Of a stretch of DNA of 64,000 bases, positions 1-9,766 are shown in pieces. A model generated the notes under the pieces. That model saw only the letters and a program-made list of their open reading frames with translations, was not told where the DNA came from and ran no database searches. The stretch is from Marinilactibacillus kalidii (GTDB lineage: Bacteria > Bacillota > Bacilli > Lactobacillales > Carnobacteriaceae_A), in NCBI RefSeq assembly GCF_017599325.1, contig NZ_JAGFVM010000014.1, positions 62,001-126,000 of the forward strand, in the 5' to 3' direction. The position numbers and the translations under genes were made by a program. Each line of letters starts with the position of its first letter. Positions within the stretch are counted from its first letter, which is position 1.

Positions 1-543
1 AAAACCAATCATCAAAAACAAATCTAATCCTTGCATCCATGTTGATTCGGTTATGGTATTTCCATTTACTTCTGTAATCTGACTGATTTTAAATTGATCC
101 AATTGTGCGATAAAAATAACAATCGATAACCCATTCAAAAATCCGAGCATCACTGGGTAAGGAATGATGCGTGCATACTTTCCTAACTTAAGTAAACCAA
201 TACTAACTTGTATAATACCTGTTAATACAACTGTCGCAAATAAATATTCTAGTCCGTGCATAGCAACGAGCGATGCAAATACCACTGCCATAGCTGCCGT
301 TGATGAACTGATCATTCCGGGTCTTCCTGTAAATAGTGCTGCAATAAATCCAATCATGACAGCAGTCTGTAAGCTTAATATTGGACTAACCCCTGCTACA
401 AAAGCAAACGCGATCGATTCAGGAATCAGCGCTAAAGCAACTGTTAATCCAGCTAGCACTTCATTTTTAACGACTGATTTATTTTCTTTCATTAACTGCA
501 TCGGTCGAAATGTTGCATCACCTGAATTTTCTTTATTTTTCAT
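1..543 (-). CDS. SulP-family anion permease, N-terminal part
   Basis: The reverse strand reads without a stop from an ATG at 543 to the window edge, giving 181 codons; the 3' end lies outside. Translation shows a short polar N-terminus and then hydrophobic segments with the SulP signature around [17 protein letters not shown], followed by [12 protein letters not shown] and a [12 protein letters not shown] stretch. This family moves sulfate, bicarbonate or other anions across the membrane; substrate cannot be told from this fragment, and the C-terminal STAS domain, if present, is out of view. A good ribosome binding site (GAAGGAGAG) sits just before the ATG. It is divergent from the XRE gene at 743. 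Confidence 0.85.
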   Translation of the reverse strand, partial: MKNKENSGDATFRPMQLMKENKSVVKNEVLAGLTVALALIPESIAFAFVAGVSPILSLQTAVMIGFIAALFTGRPGMISSSTAAMAVVFASLVAMHGLEYLFATVVLTGIIQVSIGLLKLGKYARIIPYPVMLGFLNGLSIVIFIAQLDQFKISQITEVNGNTITESTWMQGLDLFLMIGF

Positions 544-681
544 TTCTTCTCTCCTTCTTCAGCTAAACCTCTTTATAGCCACAATTAAATATATTAACAC
601 ATTTATCATTTTAATCAACAAAAAATTCACTTATAGATTAACATTTACATGATAAAGTGTTTTCATTCGGAAAATTAATCT

Positions 682-709
682 TTAACTTCACATTTCAACA
701 TGCTATGAT
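682..709 (+). promoter_or_regulatory. Predicted sigma-A promoter of the XRE gene
   Basis: TTAACT (682-687), a 16-nt spacer and TATGAT (704-709) with an upstream TG that makes an extended -10. It lies 33 nt before the start codon at 743. Confidence 0.5.
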
Positions 710-742
710 ATTCATGCTAATAAAAAAACTGAGGTGCCTACA

Positions 743-1033
743 ATGGAATTTGGACCCAAAATCAAAGCGTTAAGAATATCCGCAAACATGACTGCAAAAG
801 AACTTGCGCAGAAAATCGATATTTCTCCTTCTTTCATATCTGCTATCGAACATAATTCGACGAAGTTATCTTTAAAAACCTTATCTCATATTTGTGATGC
901 CTTAGGCGTTAGTCTATCAGAGTTTTTCAAAGATGAAGCGAGTCCGATTGAAAAAAGATTGAGTACAGTGATTCACGCCTTGCCGGAAGAAAAACAATAC
1001 GATCTACTGAAGTTTCTTGATGGACTTGTCTGA
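743..1033 (+). CDS. XRE-family helix-turn-helix regulator
   Basis: A 96-residue cytoplasmic DNA-binding protein. The Cro/C1-type HTH covers roughly residues 5-60: KIKALRISANMTAKELAQKI, then the recognition segment ISPSFISAIEHNSTKLSLKT and the usual ALGVSLSEFF end. The short tail ends LPEEKQYDLLKFLDGLV and is probably a dimerisation helix. The ATG at 743 is preferred over the in-frame GTG at 734 because GAGG at 731-734 is correctly spaced for 743 and overlaps 734. Its target is unknown; the divergent SulP gene is the obvious candidate. Confidence 0.85.
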   Translation: MEFGPKIKALRISANMTAKELAQKIDISPSFISAIEHNSTKLSLKTLSHICDALGVSLSEFFKDEASPIEKRLSTVIHALPEEKQYDLLKFLDGLV

Positions 1034-1070
1034 CCACCTTTTCTATCTATATACAGTAAAAGGATTGTTC

Positions 1071-1099
1071 TTGCTTTTATCTCAATAGTTTTATATAAT
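1071..1099 (+). promoter_or_regulatory. Predicted sigma-A promoter of the riboswitch-ATPase transcript
   Basis: TTGCTT (1071-1076), 17-nt spacer, TATAAT (1094-1099). Transcription would begin near 1106, just before the riboswitch. Confidence 0.65.
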
Positions 1100-1116
1100 G
1101 AATTCGACAATATAAT

Positions 1117-1219
1117 ATGCTTACGGGAGTAACTTGCAGCGAAAGCTGTTACAGTGCCACCAACCGTAGATACTTGTTTATCTGCTGGTGCTGTATTAAA
1201 TAGTGAGACGTATGCGGAG
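1117..1219 (+). ncRNA. yybP-ykoY-type (Mn2+) riboswitch
   Basis: The leader has the hallmarks of this class: a 5' strand with CGGGAGTAAC (from 1124) and a 3' strand with TAGTGAGACGTATGC (1201-1215) that closes helix P1 against GCTTACG (1119-1125), with internal hairpins between. Known members sense Mn2+ and often precede P-type ATPases or other exporters in lactic acid bacteria, as here. The 3' P1 strand is also the 5' arm of the terminator at 1205, so ligand-stabilised P1 should prevent termination: an ON switch. The class is assigned by eye from motif and context. Confidence 0.75.
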
Positions 1220-1249
1220 CTTTTTGCCTCCGCATACGTCTCTTTTTTT
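1205..1249 (+). terminator. Riboswitch-controlled intrinsic terminator
   Basis: A perfect 15-bp stem (1205-1219 with 1228-1242) followed by seven T. Its 5' arm GAGACGTATGCGGAG shares GAGACGTATGC with the 3' strand of riboswitch P1, so the two structures exclude each other. Confidence 0.85.
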
Positions 1250-1290
1250 CTATTGAAGGTTCCTTCACGACAGAAAGGATGATTGAGTTT

Positions 1291-3927
1291 ATGCAGTATT
1301 ACCAGCAAAAACCTGAAGACCTATTGTCTTCTTTAGATACAACAAAGGAGGGGTTATCTACTTCCGAGGTGAAAAAACGCCAGGAGGAAAATGGCTTTAA
1401 TGAGCTGGAACAAAAAGAACGCCAGTCTACTTTCTCTTTATTTCTAGAAAGTTTTAAAGATCCCATGGTTATCGTCTTACTGATCGTTGCCATCGTTCAA
1501 GTCATTTTAGGAGAAGCGGTTGAATCAATTATTATTTTTACCGTTCTCGTTATCAATGCCATTTTGAGTGTTGTACAGACAAGAAAAGCAGAGGATTCCC
1601 TTGCTTCACTTAGAGACATGGCTGCACCAACAGCAACCGTTATTCGTGATAAGAGTACACAAAGTGTGCCAGCACGAGAACTTGTTGTAGGTGATGTAAT
1701 CATTTTAGAAGCAGGAAATAATATTCCCGCTGACGGTAGATTATTCGAGGCAGAATCTCTTCAAGTTGAAGAAGGTGCGTTAACAGGTGAGTCTGTTCCT
1801 TCTGATAAAGATGCCAAAACCATCACAGAAGAAACAGGGTTAGCGGATAGATTGAATATGGTGTACAGCGGAACGCTAGTCACTTATGGACGTGCCAAAT
1901 ATGTTGTAACCGGTATTGGCTCAGATACTGAAATGGGTAAAGTAGCAAAATTAATTCAAAATGCTTCTGCCAAACAAACACCGTTACAACGTAAACTCGA
2001 AGTTTTCAGTAAAAAATTAGGATTTGTTATTTTAGCTCTTTGTATTTTGATATTTGGTATTCAAGCTGCTCGTATCTTCTTTAGTGGAACCCAAGATATC
2101 CAAATCCCTCTATTAAATGCATTTATGTTTGCCGTAGCTGTCGCTGTTGCAGCCATTCCAGAAGCGCTTCAGTCTATTGTAACCATCGTCTTATCAGTAG
2201 GAACAAATAAAATGGCTAAACGTCATGCAATTATTCGTAAACTACCAGCTGTTGAAACGCTTGGTTCTACTAGTGTCATCTGTACAGACAAAACAGGTAC
2301 CCTTACACAAAACAAAATGACTGTAGTGGATACCTTTTTAGCGGAACGAGAAGAAGCTGCCTACACTAACCAGCCTGATCAGTGGTCATCAGACGAAAAG
2401 CGTCTGATGCAAATCGCTGTTCTAGCGAATGACTCTTCTATCAACGAAGCTGGTGAAGCTAGTGGCGATCCAACTGAAATCGCCTTAATTGATTACAGTA
2501 ACAAACAAGGTTTACCTTTCTCTGAATTGCGTGATGCCTATCCAAGAAAGTCAGAGTTGCCATTTGATTCAACACGTAAGCTAATGTCGACTCTTCATGA
2601 CATTGATGGTGAACAATTGATTTTGACCAAAGGTGGACCCGATGTTGTATTCAAGCGCTGTTCAAAAATCCTTGTTAATGGACAAGTTGAAGAATTGACT
2701 GATCAACACTTAAAAGCCTTACATCAAAGTAACGAACATTTTTCTGATCAAGCAATGCGCGTGCTTGCTTTCGCTTATAAACCGATTTCTAAAGAGGATT
2801 TGGATCTTGAAGATGAAAATGATTTGATTTTTGTTGGATTATTTGCCATGATCGATCCGCCAAGAGAAGAAGTTTATGATGCTATTAAGGAAGCCGCAGA
2901 AGCTGGTATCCGAACTGTTATGATTACGGGAGATCACAAGACGACTGCTCGTGCGATCGCACGTGACTTAGAAATATTCACAGAAGGCGATATCGCTTTA
3001 ACCGGTCAAGAACTAGATGCCTTATCGGAAGAAGAATTAATGGAAAAACTGGAACGTATCACAGTTTATGCGCGTGTAACACCGGAAAATAAAATCAGAA
3101 TCGTTGAAGCTTGGCAAAATAAAGACCAAATCACTGCAATGACTGGTGATGGGGTCAACGATGCGCCTGCACTGAAGCAAGCAGATATTGGAGTAGCAAT
3201 GGGGAGCGGAACTGACGTATCAAAAGATGCGGCTGCCATGATCCTTACAGATGATAACTTCGTTTCTATCGTCAGTGCTGTATCTGTTGGTCGTAACGTC
3301 TATAGTAACATCAAGAAGGCCATTGCTTATCTCTTTTCTGGTAACTTGGGAGCTGTAGTAGCGATTATTGCTGCCTTGCTCATGAACTGGGTCAATCCCT
3401 TCACTGCCTTACAATTATTATTTATCAATCTGGTCAACGACTCTATTCCAGCAATTGCTTTAGGGATGGAACCTGGTGAACCACATGTTATGAAACAAAA
3501 ACCTAGAGATCCTAACGAAGGTATTTTCTCTGGACAAACGTTACAATCTGTTATCTTTAGAGGATTGACCATTGGGATTGCTGTTATTATATCCCAATAT
3601 ATCGGTCTAGGGTATTCTAATGAAATAAGTGTAGCCATGGCCTTCACAACCTTGATTTTAGCCAGAACATTGCAAGTTTTCCCTGCACGTTCGAACTCTC
3701 AAACGGTATTCCAAGCAGGATTTATGACCAATAAATATGTTGTTGGTGCCTTTGCAGTATGTATGGTACTTTATGCGATTACAATATTGCCAATCGTTCG
3801 TCCAATATTTGATATACCCGCAACATTTGGTCTAGAACAATGGGGAATCGCTGCTGGTTTAGCACTGGCTACAACAGTTATTCTTGAACTTAGAAAACTA
3901 ATCTTCCCTTCAAAACTAGCTGACTAA
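1291..3927 (+). CDS. P-type cation-transporting ATPase (P2-type, probable Mn2+/Ca2+ export)
   Basis: An 878-residue membrane pump that couples ATP hydrolysis to cation transport. Motifs in order: the cation-ATPase N-terminal domain, TGES near residue 165 (actuator), IPEALQ in the M4 ion-binding helix, DKTGT with the phosphorylated Asp near 333, KGGPDVVF (nucleotide binding), TGDGVNDAP near 618, and [13 protein letters not shown] in M6. The PEALQ form of the M4 motif, and the Mn2+ riboswitch upstream, point to the YoaB/MgtA(CaxP)-like manganese or calcium exporters rather than a Mg2+ importer. ATG 1291 fits the AAAGGA site at 1274-1279 better than ATG 1279, which overlaps that site. A strong terminator follows. 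Confidence 0.93.
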   Translation: MQYYQQKPEDLLSSLDTTKEGLSTSEVKKRQEENGFNELEQKERQSTFSLFLESFKDPMVIVLLIVAIVQVILGEAVESIIIFTVLVINAILSVVQTRKAEDSLASLRDMAAPTATVIRDKSTQSVPARELVVGDVIILEAGNNIPADGRLFEAESLQVEEGALTGESVPSDKDAKTITEETGLADRLNMVYSGTLVTYGRAKYVVTGIGSDTEMGKVAKLIQNASAKQTPLQRKLEVFSKKLGFVILALCILIFGIQAARIFFSGTQDIQIPLLNAFMFAVAVAVAAIPEALQSIVTIVLSVGTNKMAKRHAIIRKLPAVETLGSTSVICTDKTGTLTQNKMTVVDTFLAEREEAAYTNQPDQWSSDEKRLMQIAVLANDSSINEAGEASGDPTEIALIDYSNKQGLPFSELRDAYPRKSELPFDSTRKLMSTLHDIDGEQLILTKGGPDVVFKRCSKILVNGQVEELTDQHLKALHQSNEHFSDQAMRVLAFAYKPISKEDLDLEDENDLIFVGLFAMIDPPREEVYDAIKEAAEAGIRTVMITGDHKTTARAIARDLEIFTEGDIALTGQELDALSEEELMEKLERITVYARVTPENKIRIVEAWQNKDQITAMTGDGVNDAPALKQADIGVAMGSGTDVSKDAAAMILTDDNFVSIVSAVSVGRNVYSNIKKAIAYLFSGNLGAVVAIIAALLMNWVNPFTALQLLFINLVNDSIPAIALGMEPGEPHVMKQKPRDPNEGIFSGQTLQSVIFRGLTIGIAVIISQYIGLGYSNEISVAMAFTTLILARTLQVFPARSNSQTVFQAGFMTNKYVVGAFAVCMVLYAITILPIVRPIFDIPATFGLEQWGIAAGLALATTVILELRKLIFPSKLAD

Positions 3928-3962
3928 GCAGAGTTAGTCGGTAGAGAAAAAATATTTTTACC

Positions 3963-4010
3963 ACACAAAAAGAAAGCAGAAGAACTTTTCTGCTTTCTTT
4001 TTGTGTATTT
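3963..4010 (+). terminator. Intrinsic terminator after the P-type ATPase
   Basis: A perfect 19-bp stem (3963-3981 with 3988-4006) whose 3' arm is T-rich. Confidence 0.85.
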
Positions 4011-4126
4011 GATTATCAGTTGAAAGAACATAGTAAATTTATTTCGTTATATTACATGTGAAGTTTTGATGATGCTTAAAGTGCTTCTTCATATGTGTTA
4101 GTATAGCAAAAAGGAGTGATGTAGTG

Positions 4127-4432
4127 ATGGCCCTGCTTTTAGAAATTGTCCATATCATTTTTCCAATTATTTTTGTTGGTATAGTGGTTATTTTTGTGAT
4201 TCATAAAATAAAATCCAAGTCTATAAAAGGCACACTCGGTAAGAAGCGTACCCAACAAGCACAAACCTTGTTAGACAGTTTAATTCCTCTTGGAATGCTA
4301 TTGGGTTTACTCTTTGCTATCTTATCAAGTCTATTTTTTTCGATATCTTTATTATCTGCGATTCCTATTGGTGCTGCTATTGGCCTTTTAATCGGCTATG
4401 TTGCTTACGAGATTTATAGCCGCGTAGAATAA
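4127..4432 (+). CDS. Small membrane protein of unknown function
   Basis: About 101 residues with three hydrophobic segments: residues 3-26 (ending FVIHK), about 52-72 (LIPLGMLLGLLFAILSSLFF), and about 75-95 (SAIPIGAAIGLLIGYVAY). A basic, lysine-rich loop follows segment 1, so that loop is probably cytoplasmic. AAGGAG at 4111-4116 serves either GTG 4124 or ATG 4127; I use the ATG. I do not recognise the family. It is monocistronic between the ATPase terminator and a convergent small gene. Confidence 0.65.
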   Translation: MALLLEIVHIIFPIIFVGIVVIFVIHKIKSKSIKGTLGKKRTQQAQTLLDSLIPLGMLLGLLFAILSSLFFSISLLSAIPIGAAIGLLIGYVAYEIYSRVE

Positions 4433-4498
4433 TCCTTCTTTTAATATCAATCAGAGTACGAACTAACCACTTTTAGATAACCTCTGTTAGCATTTATC

Positions 4499-4741
4499 TT
4501 ACGTACTTTTCACTTTATCTACAATGCTTTTGGCTGATAATAAATCTAAAGGATAATAACGTTCTCTAAGTAATTTTATTGTTTTAACTTCGTCTTTCTC
4601 AATAGCTAATGTTTTTTTTGCGAACGACTGCAGTTCACTTTCATCAAATACGAAAAGACCTTTCAGCTTTTGGATTTCTCTCTGCTGTAGGTAATTCAAT
4701 AGTAGTAATAGTGTAATCATTGCTGCTAACAATAGCACCAT
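4499..4741 (-). CDS. Small single-pass membrane-anchored protein, unknown
   Basis: An 80-residue protein with one N-terminal hydrophobic segment (VLLLAAMITLLLLLNYL) and a charged, Lys/Glu-rich helical tail that would face the cytoplasm. An AAGGAG site is spaced 8 nt from the ATG, which supports expression. It is not part of an obvious operon. No family was recognised. Confidence 0.6.
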   Translation of the reverse strand: MVLLLAAMITLLLLLNYLQQREIQKLKGLFVFDESELQSFAKKTLAIEKDEVKTIKLLRERYYPLDLLSAKSIVDKVKST

Positions 4742-4841
4742 TATATCGCTCCTTCTTAAATCGCTTATAACTTATCATACTTTATGGTAATAGATAATAG
4801 CAACTACTCTTTCAGTTATTCAATCAATCTTCTACTAAGAA

Positions 4842-4869
4842 AGCCTGAAGTCAGATGACTTCAGGCTTT
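4842..4869. terminator. Bidirectional terminator between the 80-aa gene region and the GH4 gene
   Basis: A 12-bp stem AGCCTGAAGTCA / TGACTTCAGGCT (4842-4853, 4856-4867) with a two-base loop, followed by T5 on the plus strand. On the minus strand it lies just after the GH4 stop codon. Confidence 0.7.
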
Positions 4870-4880
4870 TTCTCAAAGTA

Positions 4881-6299
4881 CTATTCTACTACTTGTTTTA
4901 CATTTGATTTCATCAATTCGTCAACATAATGAACAGTTTCTGGTTGGTTTTTTTCGATATCTTTTATTTTGTCTGCAAATTGTGGCAAATAGTCTTTATG
5001 TGCATAAAGCATTTCATCTAGGAGTGTTTTCGCTATACGCCCACCTGGGATCAGCGGATTAACAGTGAATGCCTGGAGTGCGGCTCCATAATTCCCTTCA
5101 ATGGCAGTTCGAATGACACTTTCTTCCATCCCTTTCATATTCTGAATCATTCCTCTTGCGCCATCATTTTCAAATGTACCCCAGTTATACGGTTCAAATC
5201 CATGTGCCGTAACGACCCCTGAGACTTCTACTGCACAATCATATGGCAAGTCTGTGATCGTTCCATTGTTTTTAGTGGAAACCACCATTTCAGTATGTTT
5301 ATCATTTTGAATAGAAGCAATGATCTCACAAGCTGCATCACTATAATGTGTCCCTCCGCGTTGAGATAATTCTTCTGGTTTGTGGTCAAGATTAGGATCT
5401 TTGTACATCTCAAACAACCGTGCTTCTGTTTCCTTAACGACTTGTGCACGTGTCTCTCCATTTTTGAACTCTTCAATAGAATGCTCAAGCATTTCATCTT
5501 CAATATAATAATAACGGTGATACCCACAAGGCAACATGTGCAAGTCTTGTATTTGTTCGTAATGGAATAATGCACTATGAATGTTTTTCAAATGATTATC
5601 TTCTTCACTTTGATTTGGTCCATATATTAAATCAATCAATTCATCTGTCCGCTCTGCACCTGTTTTATCCCATACTCTATGCCAATGGAAATGATTGATA
5701 CCTGCAAATTTAAAGAATAGATCGTCTGCTGGAAGGTCTAGTTTCTCTGCAGCTGTTTTAACATGACCAATAGGCACATTACATAAGCCTACCGTCCGTT
5801 CCCAACCACCATGTTTGATTGCTGCTTCTGTCACCATGCCTGCTGGATTCGTGAAGTTAACTAACCAAGCATCTGGGCAAACTTCTTTCATATCTTCTAT
5901 AATCTCTAAAATAACTGGAATCGTTCGAAAAGCTTTTAAGATTCCCCCTGCACCATTGGTTTCTTGTCCCAAAACACCATGAGATAATGGAATTCTTTCG
6001 TCTTTCACACGAGCGTTTAGTAAACCGACACGGAATTGCGTTGTTACAAAGTCGGCATCTTCTAGGGCCGTTTTACGGTCTAATGTTAATGTGACTTTCC
6101 AATCTAGACCTGCTGCTTCGACCATTCGTTTAGCCATAGCTCCTACAGTATTTAATTTCTCTTTTCCATCTTCTATGTCCACTAATACAATTTCTTTTAT
6201 TGGAAGTTCATCTTTACGAAGAATGTAGCCTTCGATCAATTCTGGTGTATAGCTAGATCCACCACCTATTGTTACTATCTTTAATCCATCTTTTGCCAT
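4881..6299 (-). CDS. 6-phospho-beta-glucosidase, glycoside hydrolase family 4
   Basis: A 472-residue cytoplasmic enzyme that would hydrolyse PTS-imported phospho-beta-glucosides (cellobiose-6-P type) by the NAD+- and Mn2+-dependent redox mechanism of GH4. Seen: the Rossmann loop IGGGSSYTPE (11-20), NFTNPAGM near 148-155, CNVPIG with the metal ligand Cys173, and GINHFHW with His203. The beta-glucosidase rather than alpha-glucosidase assignment rests on overall resemblance to LicH/CelF-type sequences. It stands alone between terminators, with a weak cre-like site upstream (6368). The ribosome binding site is AAGGGAGG. Confidence 0.85.
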   Translation of the reverse strand: MAKDGLKIVTIGGGSSYTPELIEGYILRKDELPIKEIVLVDIEDGKEKLNTVGAMAKRMVEAAGLDWKVTLTLDRKTALEDADFVTTQFRVGLLNARVKDERIPLSHGVLGQETNGAGGILKAFRTIPVILEIIEDMKEVCPDAWLVNFTNPAGMVTEAAIKHGGWERTVGLCNVPIGHVKTAAEKLDLPADDLFFKFAGINHFHWHRVWDKTGAERTDELIDLIYGPNQSEEDNHLKNIHSALFHYEQIQDLHMLPCGYHRYYYIEDEMLEHSIEEFKNGETRAQVVKETEARLFEMYKDPNLDHKPEELSQRGGTHYSDAACEIIASIQNDKHTEMVVSTKNNGTITDLPYDCAVEVSGVVTAHGFEPYNWGTFENDGARGMIQNMKGMEESVIRTAIEGNYGAALQAFTVNPLIPGGRIAKTLLDEMLYAHKDYLPQFADKIKDIEKNQPETVHYVDELMKSNVKQVVE

Positions 6300-6367
6300 T
6301 TTCGTGCTTCCTCCCTTAAATGCTTTTATATTGTACCGCTTTCATATAACACCTTAACCTTATTCTA

Positions 6368-6382
6368 TGTAATGGTTTACAT
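6368..6382 (-). promoter_or_regulatory. Candidate cre (CcpA) site upstream of the GH4 gene
   Basis: On the minus strand ATGTAAACCATTACA matches the cre consensus WTGNAANCGNWNNCA except that the central CG is CC. Its arms TGTAA/TTACA are a perfect inverted repeat. It lies about 70 nt before the start codon. Confidence 0.4.
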
Positions 6383-6423
6383 GCAAGCTTTTCAAAATTT
6401 CTCTTTATATTCTCATTTTAGAC

Positions 6424-6455
6424 AAAAAAGGAATCCCACTTATATGGGATTCCTT
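6424..6455 (-). terminator. Intrinsic terminator of glyA
   Basis: An 11-bp stem (6445-6455 with 6428-6438), followed on the minus strand by a run of T. It begins 9 nt after the glyA stop. Confidence 0.85.
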
Positions 6456-6463
6456 CCATTGTG

Positions 6464-7687
6464 TTAGTTATAAAGTGGGAAACGAGTCGTTAGCTCACGA
6501 ACGGCTATTTTAACTTGTTCAAGTTGTTCTTCATCATCTTTATTTTCAAGTGTTTGGACGATCAGTTCGGCTACTTTTTTACTTGCCTCTTCGTCAAATC
6601 CTCTTGTTGTGATGGCAGGTGTACCGATACGAATACCACTTGTCTTGAATGGACTAAGGGTTTCGAAAGGAATCGTATTCTTGTTAACGGTTATGCCCAC
6701 ACGATCGAGTAATGATTCTGCTTGTTTTCCGTTCATTTCAAAATCCGTTACTTCTAACAATAACAAGTGGTTATCTGTTCCACCACTGATTACGCGTCCT
6801 TTTGACGTGTTGAATACATCAGCCATTGCTTTAGCATTCTTGATAATTTGTTGTGTATACGTTTTGAATTCTGGCTGAAGGGCTTCTTTGAACGCGACTG
6901 CTTTTGCAGCAATAACGTGCTCAAGTGGTCCACCTTGAATACCAGGGAAAATCGCACTATTCAGTCTTTTAGCATAAGCTTCTTTTGCAAGAATCAAACC
7001 ACCGCGAGGACCTCTGAGTGTTTTATGTGTTGTACTCGTCACGACGTCTGCATAAGGAACTGGATTAGGATGTTCTCCTGTCGCAATCAAACCAGCGATA
7101 TGTGCCATATCTACCATTAAGATCGCACCCACTTCGTCAGCAATCTCTCTGAATTTCTGGAAATCAATTTCTCTTGGATAAGCACTATAACCCGTGATGA
7201 TCAACTTAGGCTTATGTTCAAGTGCTAATGCACGAACTTGGTCAAAATCAATTGTTTCTGTTTCTTTATTTACGCCATAAGGAACGACATTATATAATTT
7301 ACCACTGAAGTTCACTTGCGAGCCGTGTGTTAAGTGACCACCATGATTCAAATCCATCCCCATATAAGTATCTCCAGGTTCAAGGAATGTCTGGAAAATA
7401 GCCATATTGGCTTGTGAACCAGAATGTGGCTGTACATTGGCATACTCTGCTCCAAATAATGTTTTCACTCGCTCGATAGCCAGGTTTTCTACAATATCTA
7501 CAAACTCACAACCACCATAATACCGCTTACCGGGATAGCCTTCTGCATATTTATTTGTCAGTACGCTTCCTTGTGCCTGCATAACTGCTTCAGATACAAA
7601 GTTCTCAGAAGCGATCAGTTCAATATTCTCTTCTTGTCTGTTCTTTTCTTGCTCAATGGCATCAAAAACCTCTTGGTCAAAATTCAA
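6464..7687 (-). CDS. glyA: Serine hydroxymethyltransferase
   Basis: PLP enzyme that converts serine and tetrahydrofolate to glycine and methylene-THF in the cytoplasm. The sequence carries [47 protein letters not shown] and the PLP-lysine motif [13 protein letters not shown] (Lys222). Length (407) is typical. The start is a TTG at 7687: AGAGGAG (7697-7703) lies 9 nt upstream of it, whereas the in-frame TTG at 7696 abuts that site. The gene is monocistronic and ends at a strong terminator. Confidence 0.95.
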   Translation of the reverse strand: MNFDQEVFDAIEQEKNRQEENIELIASENFVSEAVMQAQGSVLTNKYAEGYPGKRYYGGCEFVDIVENLAIERVKTLFGAEYANVQPHSGSQANMAIFQTFLEPGDTYMGMDLNHGGHLTHGSQVNFSGKLYNVVPYGVNKETETIDFDQVRALALEHKPKLIITGYSAYPREIDFQKFREIADEVGAILMVDMAHIAGLIATGEHPNPVPYADVVTSTTHKTLRGPRGGLILAKEAYAKRLNSAIFPGIQGGPLEHVIAAKAVAFKEALQPEFKTYTQQIIKNAKAMADVFNTSKGRVISGGTDNHLLLLEVTDFEMNGKQAESLLDRVGITVNKNTIPFETLSPFKTSGIRIGTPAITTRGFDEEASKKVAELIVQTLENKDDEEQLEQVKIAVRELTTRFPLYN

Positions 7688-7968
7688 TGCGTACAACTCC
7701 TCTAACTACTTTGATATAGAAAGAGTATAGCACAGGTAGCATCGAACGAAAGAACGATTTTTAAAATTTGTTACATAATCTATCCCAATCATTCGGTTAT
7801 CAATAGACTCGTCAAATTTCTGAAACAAAAACATTAAAATCGTATCATAACTTTCTTGCATAGTTGAATCCCTTAATAATCATGGTATACTTTATAAGAA
7901 TGCACGTTCGTTTATTGGACGTCGCTAGCTAGATCAAATAGCTTCTCATAAAAGAAAGTAGGATGCTC

Positions 7969-8499
7969 ATGAACTTTACTGCATTAGATTTTGAAACAGC
8001 TAATCGAAAAACACATAGCGCTTGCTCTGTAGCACTTACCGTCGTTAGAAATAATCAAATCGTTGACGAATACTATACATTGATCAACCCTGACACTTGG
8101 TTCGATGCTGGAAATATCCGTATCCATGGTATTCGAGAAAGAGACGTCTTAAATGCCCCCTATTTCCCAGAAGTATGGGAAGAAATGTCTAAATACTTTA
8201 CTGATGATCAACTCGTTATTGCTCATAATATGCCCTTTGATAAACGCATACTTTTAGGTACACTTGATTATTACGGAATCGATCACCCTCGTTTCCAGAC
8301 CCTTTGCACCGTCCAGTCTTCTAGAAGACTACTCAGACAATTACCTAATCACAAGCTCAATACAGTAGCAGCGCACTATAATATTCCTTTGAATCATCAC
8401 CATGCACTAGAAGATGCTCGCGCATGTGCTACGATTTTAATTAATCAAGAAAAAGAATACGGCACGACTTCATTAAGAAGTCTCATTAAATTCGCATAA
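7969..8499 (+). CDS. DEDDh 3'-5' exonuclease, DNA polymerase III epsilon-like
   Basis: A 176-residue stand-alone exonuclease domain. ExoI motif ALDFETAN gives Asp7 and Glu9, ExoII is AHNMPFDKR, and ExoIII is HHALEDARA with the general-base His and final Asp, so all DEDDh residues are present. Such short proteins act in DNA repair or RNA/DNA trimming; it is not the proofreading exonuclease of PolC, which carries its own domain in Firmicutes. ATG 7969 is chosen because the AGTAGGA site overlaps ATG 7963. A terminator follows directly. Confidence 0.85.
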   Translation: MNFTALDFETANRKTHSACSVALTVVRNNQIVDEYYTLINPDTWFDAGNIRIHGIRERDVLNAPYFPEVWEEMSKYFTDDQLVIAHNMPFDKRILLGTLDYYGIDHPRFQTLCTVQSSRRLLRQLPNHKLNTVAAHYNIPLNHHHALEDARACATILINQEKEYGTTSLRSLIKFA

Positions 8500-8557
8500 A
8501 AAAAACTGGTATCACTGGAAGAAGTTTTACTTCATTTCCAATGATGCCAGTTTTTTT
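8498..8557. terminator. Bidirectional terminator between the exonuclease and GNAT genes
   Basis: An A-rich arm and CTGGTATCACTGGAA pair with TTCCAATGATGCCAG plus seven T, with one or two mismatches. It serves both convergent genes and overlaps the GNAT stop codon. Confidence 0.8.
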
Positions 8558-9074
8558 ATACGAGTTTCGCCATCATACAGACTGGTAAAAATTCACCGTT
8601 ATCTCTAACGCCTTTTTGCATGATTCCTTCGAGTTCAAATCCATATTTTTCGTATAAATGAATGGCTCTTTCATTTCGCTGTTGTACTTTTAATTCAATT
8701 CTTTCTATGACCTCAGACTCATCTGCCCAATGCATTACTTCTTTCAGTAACTCTGTACCGATTTTAAATCCCCAGTACGTTTTATCCACTACTATACCCA
8801 ATTCACCGATGTGCTTGATCTTAGGTTTGTCTACGGCATGAATGGTCGCCATACCGATGATTTCTTCTCCAAGCAAGGCTACGATTAGACAATTGATTTC
8901 AGAGTCATAAATTTCAGCAATATGGTGCGCTTCCTCTTCTACTGAAAGACCAGAACCTTCCTCACCCATTGTCATATAACCCGTTTGAAGAGCTGTTTTT
9001 TCCAGACACGCAAGCAAAGATGCTGCATCTGATGGAATGGCTTCTCTAATACTGATTTCAATCTCTTCTCTCAT
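8556..9074 (-). CDS. GNAT-family N-acetyltransferase
   Basis: A 172-residue acetyltransferase using acetyl-CoA. GNAT core: IREAIPSDAASLLA (start), GMATIHAV strand, ELGIVVDKTYWGFKIGTELL (motif A acetyl-CoA loop, here YWGFKIG), then the RAIHLYEKYGFELEG motif B. It resembles the RimJ/RimL-like group, but the substrate is unknown. It overlaps tsaE by 17 nt and is translated downstream of it, so the two are co-transcribed. Confidence 0.85.
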   Translation of the reverse strand: MREEIEISIREAIPSDAASLLACLEKTALQTGYMTMGEEGSGLSVEEEAHHIAEIYDSEINCLIVALLGEEIIGMATIHAVDKPKIKHIGELGIVVDKTYWGFKIGTELLKEVMHWADESEVIERIELKVQQRNERAIHLYEKYGFELEGIMQKGVRDNGEFLPVCMMAKLV

Positions 9075-9531
9075 TTTCTAACTCCTTCAATAATTGTTCA
9101 TATTGCTGTCCGACAGCCGTTAACATGAGTTCTCTGTTGTCCATATTTTCAAGAGCAGTCTTTATTTCAATAAGCAAATGTTCTGTTGGGAGTTCTTCTT
9201 TCACGACAGATCCCCATTCGATCACACAGACGCCGTCACCTTCAAAGTATTCATCCAGTCCCATTTCTTCGGCTCCTGTATCTTCGAGTCGATAAAGATC
9301 CATATGATAAAGTGGTAATCTACCTTGTGTATATTCTCTAATCAACGTATACGTTGGACTTTTGATCACTCGATCAATACCGAGTCCCTCAGCAAACCCT
9401 TTAGTAAACGTTGTTTTTCCCGCACCTAGTTCACCCTCGAGCAGAATCGTCATACCCGGTTTTACATGCTTAGCCAATCTACCTGCTAGCTGTTTCGTTT
9501 CTAATTCATTCGATGTTTTGACAATTTGCAT
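9058..9531 (-). CDS. tsaE: tRNA threonylcarbamoyladenosine biosynthesis ATPase TsaE
   Basis: A 157-residue ATPase of the t6A37 tRNA-modification complex with TsaB and TsaD. It shows the P-loop EGELGAGKTTF (residues 32-42), the SPTYTLIREY switch region, HMDLYRL and VIEWGSVV, all typical of TsaE/YjeE. Its partners tsaD and tsaB are elsewhere in the window (54986-57784). The downstream GNAT gene overlaps its 3' end. Confidence 0.95.
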   Translation of the reverse strand: MQIVKTSNELETKQLAGRLAKHVKPGMTILLEGELGAGKTTFTKGFAEGLGIDRVIKSPTYTLIREYTQGRLPLYHMDLYRLEDTGAEEMGLDEYFEGDGVCVIEWGSVVKEELPTEHLLIEIKTALENMDNRELMLTAVGQQYEQLLKELENERRD

Positions 9532-9766
9532 GCGCTGATTCTTCCTTTACATAATTTGAAATTATTTTACCATAACTTTATCTATAATCCTATTGTGCAC
9601 GGTTTTAAAGCTATTTAAAAAAACAATGTTGTCTTTATTTTCCGTCAAATTCTTTTCGCTACTTCAATAATTGGACTAGCTCTTTGAATCTTTTGTTATT
9701 TTCTTTAACAAATCTGCTATGTACAGTATCCTAGAGATACTTACAAGTTAGGAAAGAGGTTACCCT

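Noticed and set aside
164..652. Plus-strand 162-codon open frame
   Set aside because: It is antisense to the SulP gene, whose minus-strand translation has clear family motifs and a ribosome binding site.
973..1308. Minus-strand 111-codon frame over the riboswitch
   Set aside because: It covers the end of the XRE gene, the riboswitch and its terminator, has no ribosome binding site and no family features.
6300..6430. A defined promoter for the GH4 gene
   Set aside because: Several -10-like and -35-like hexamers exist, but no pair with acceptable spacing stands out, so none was reported.
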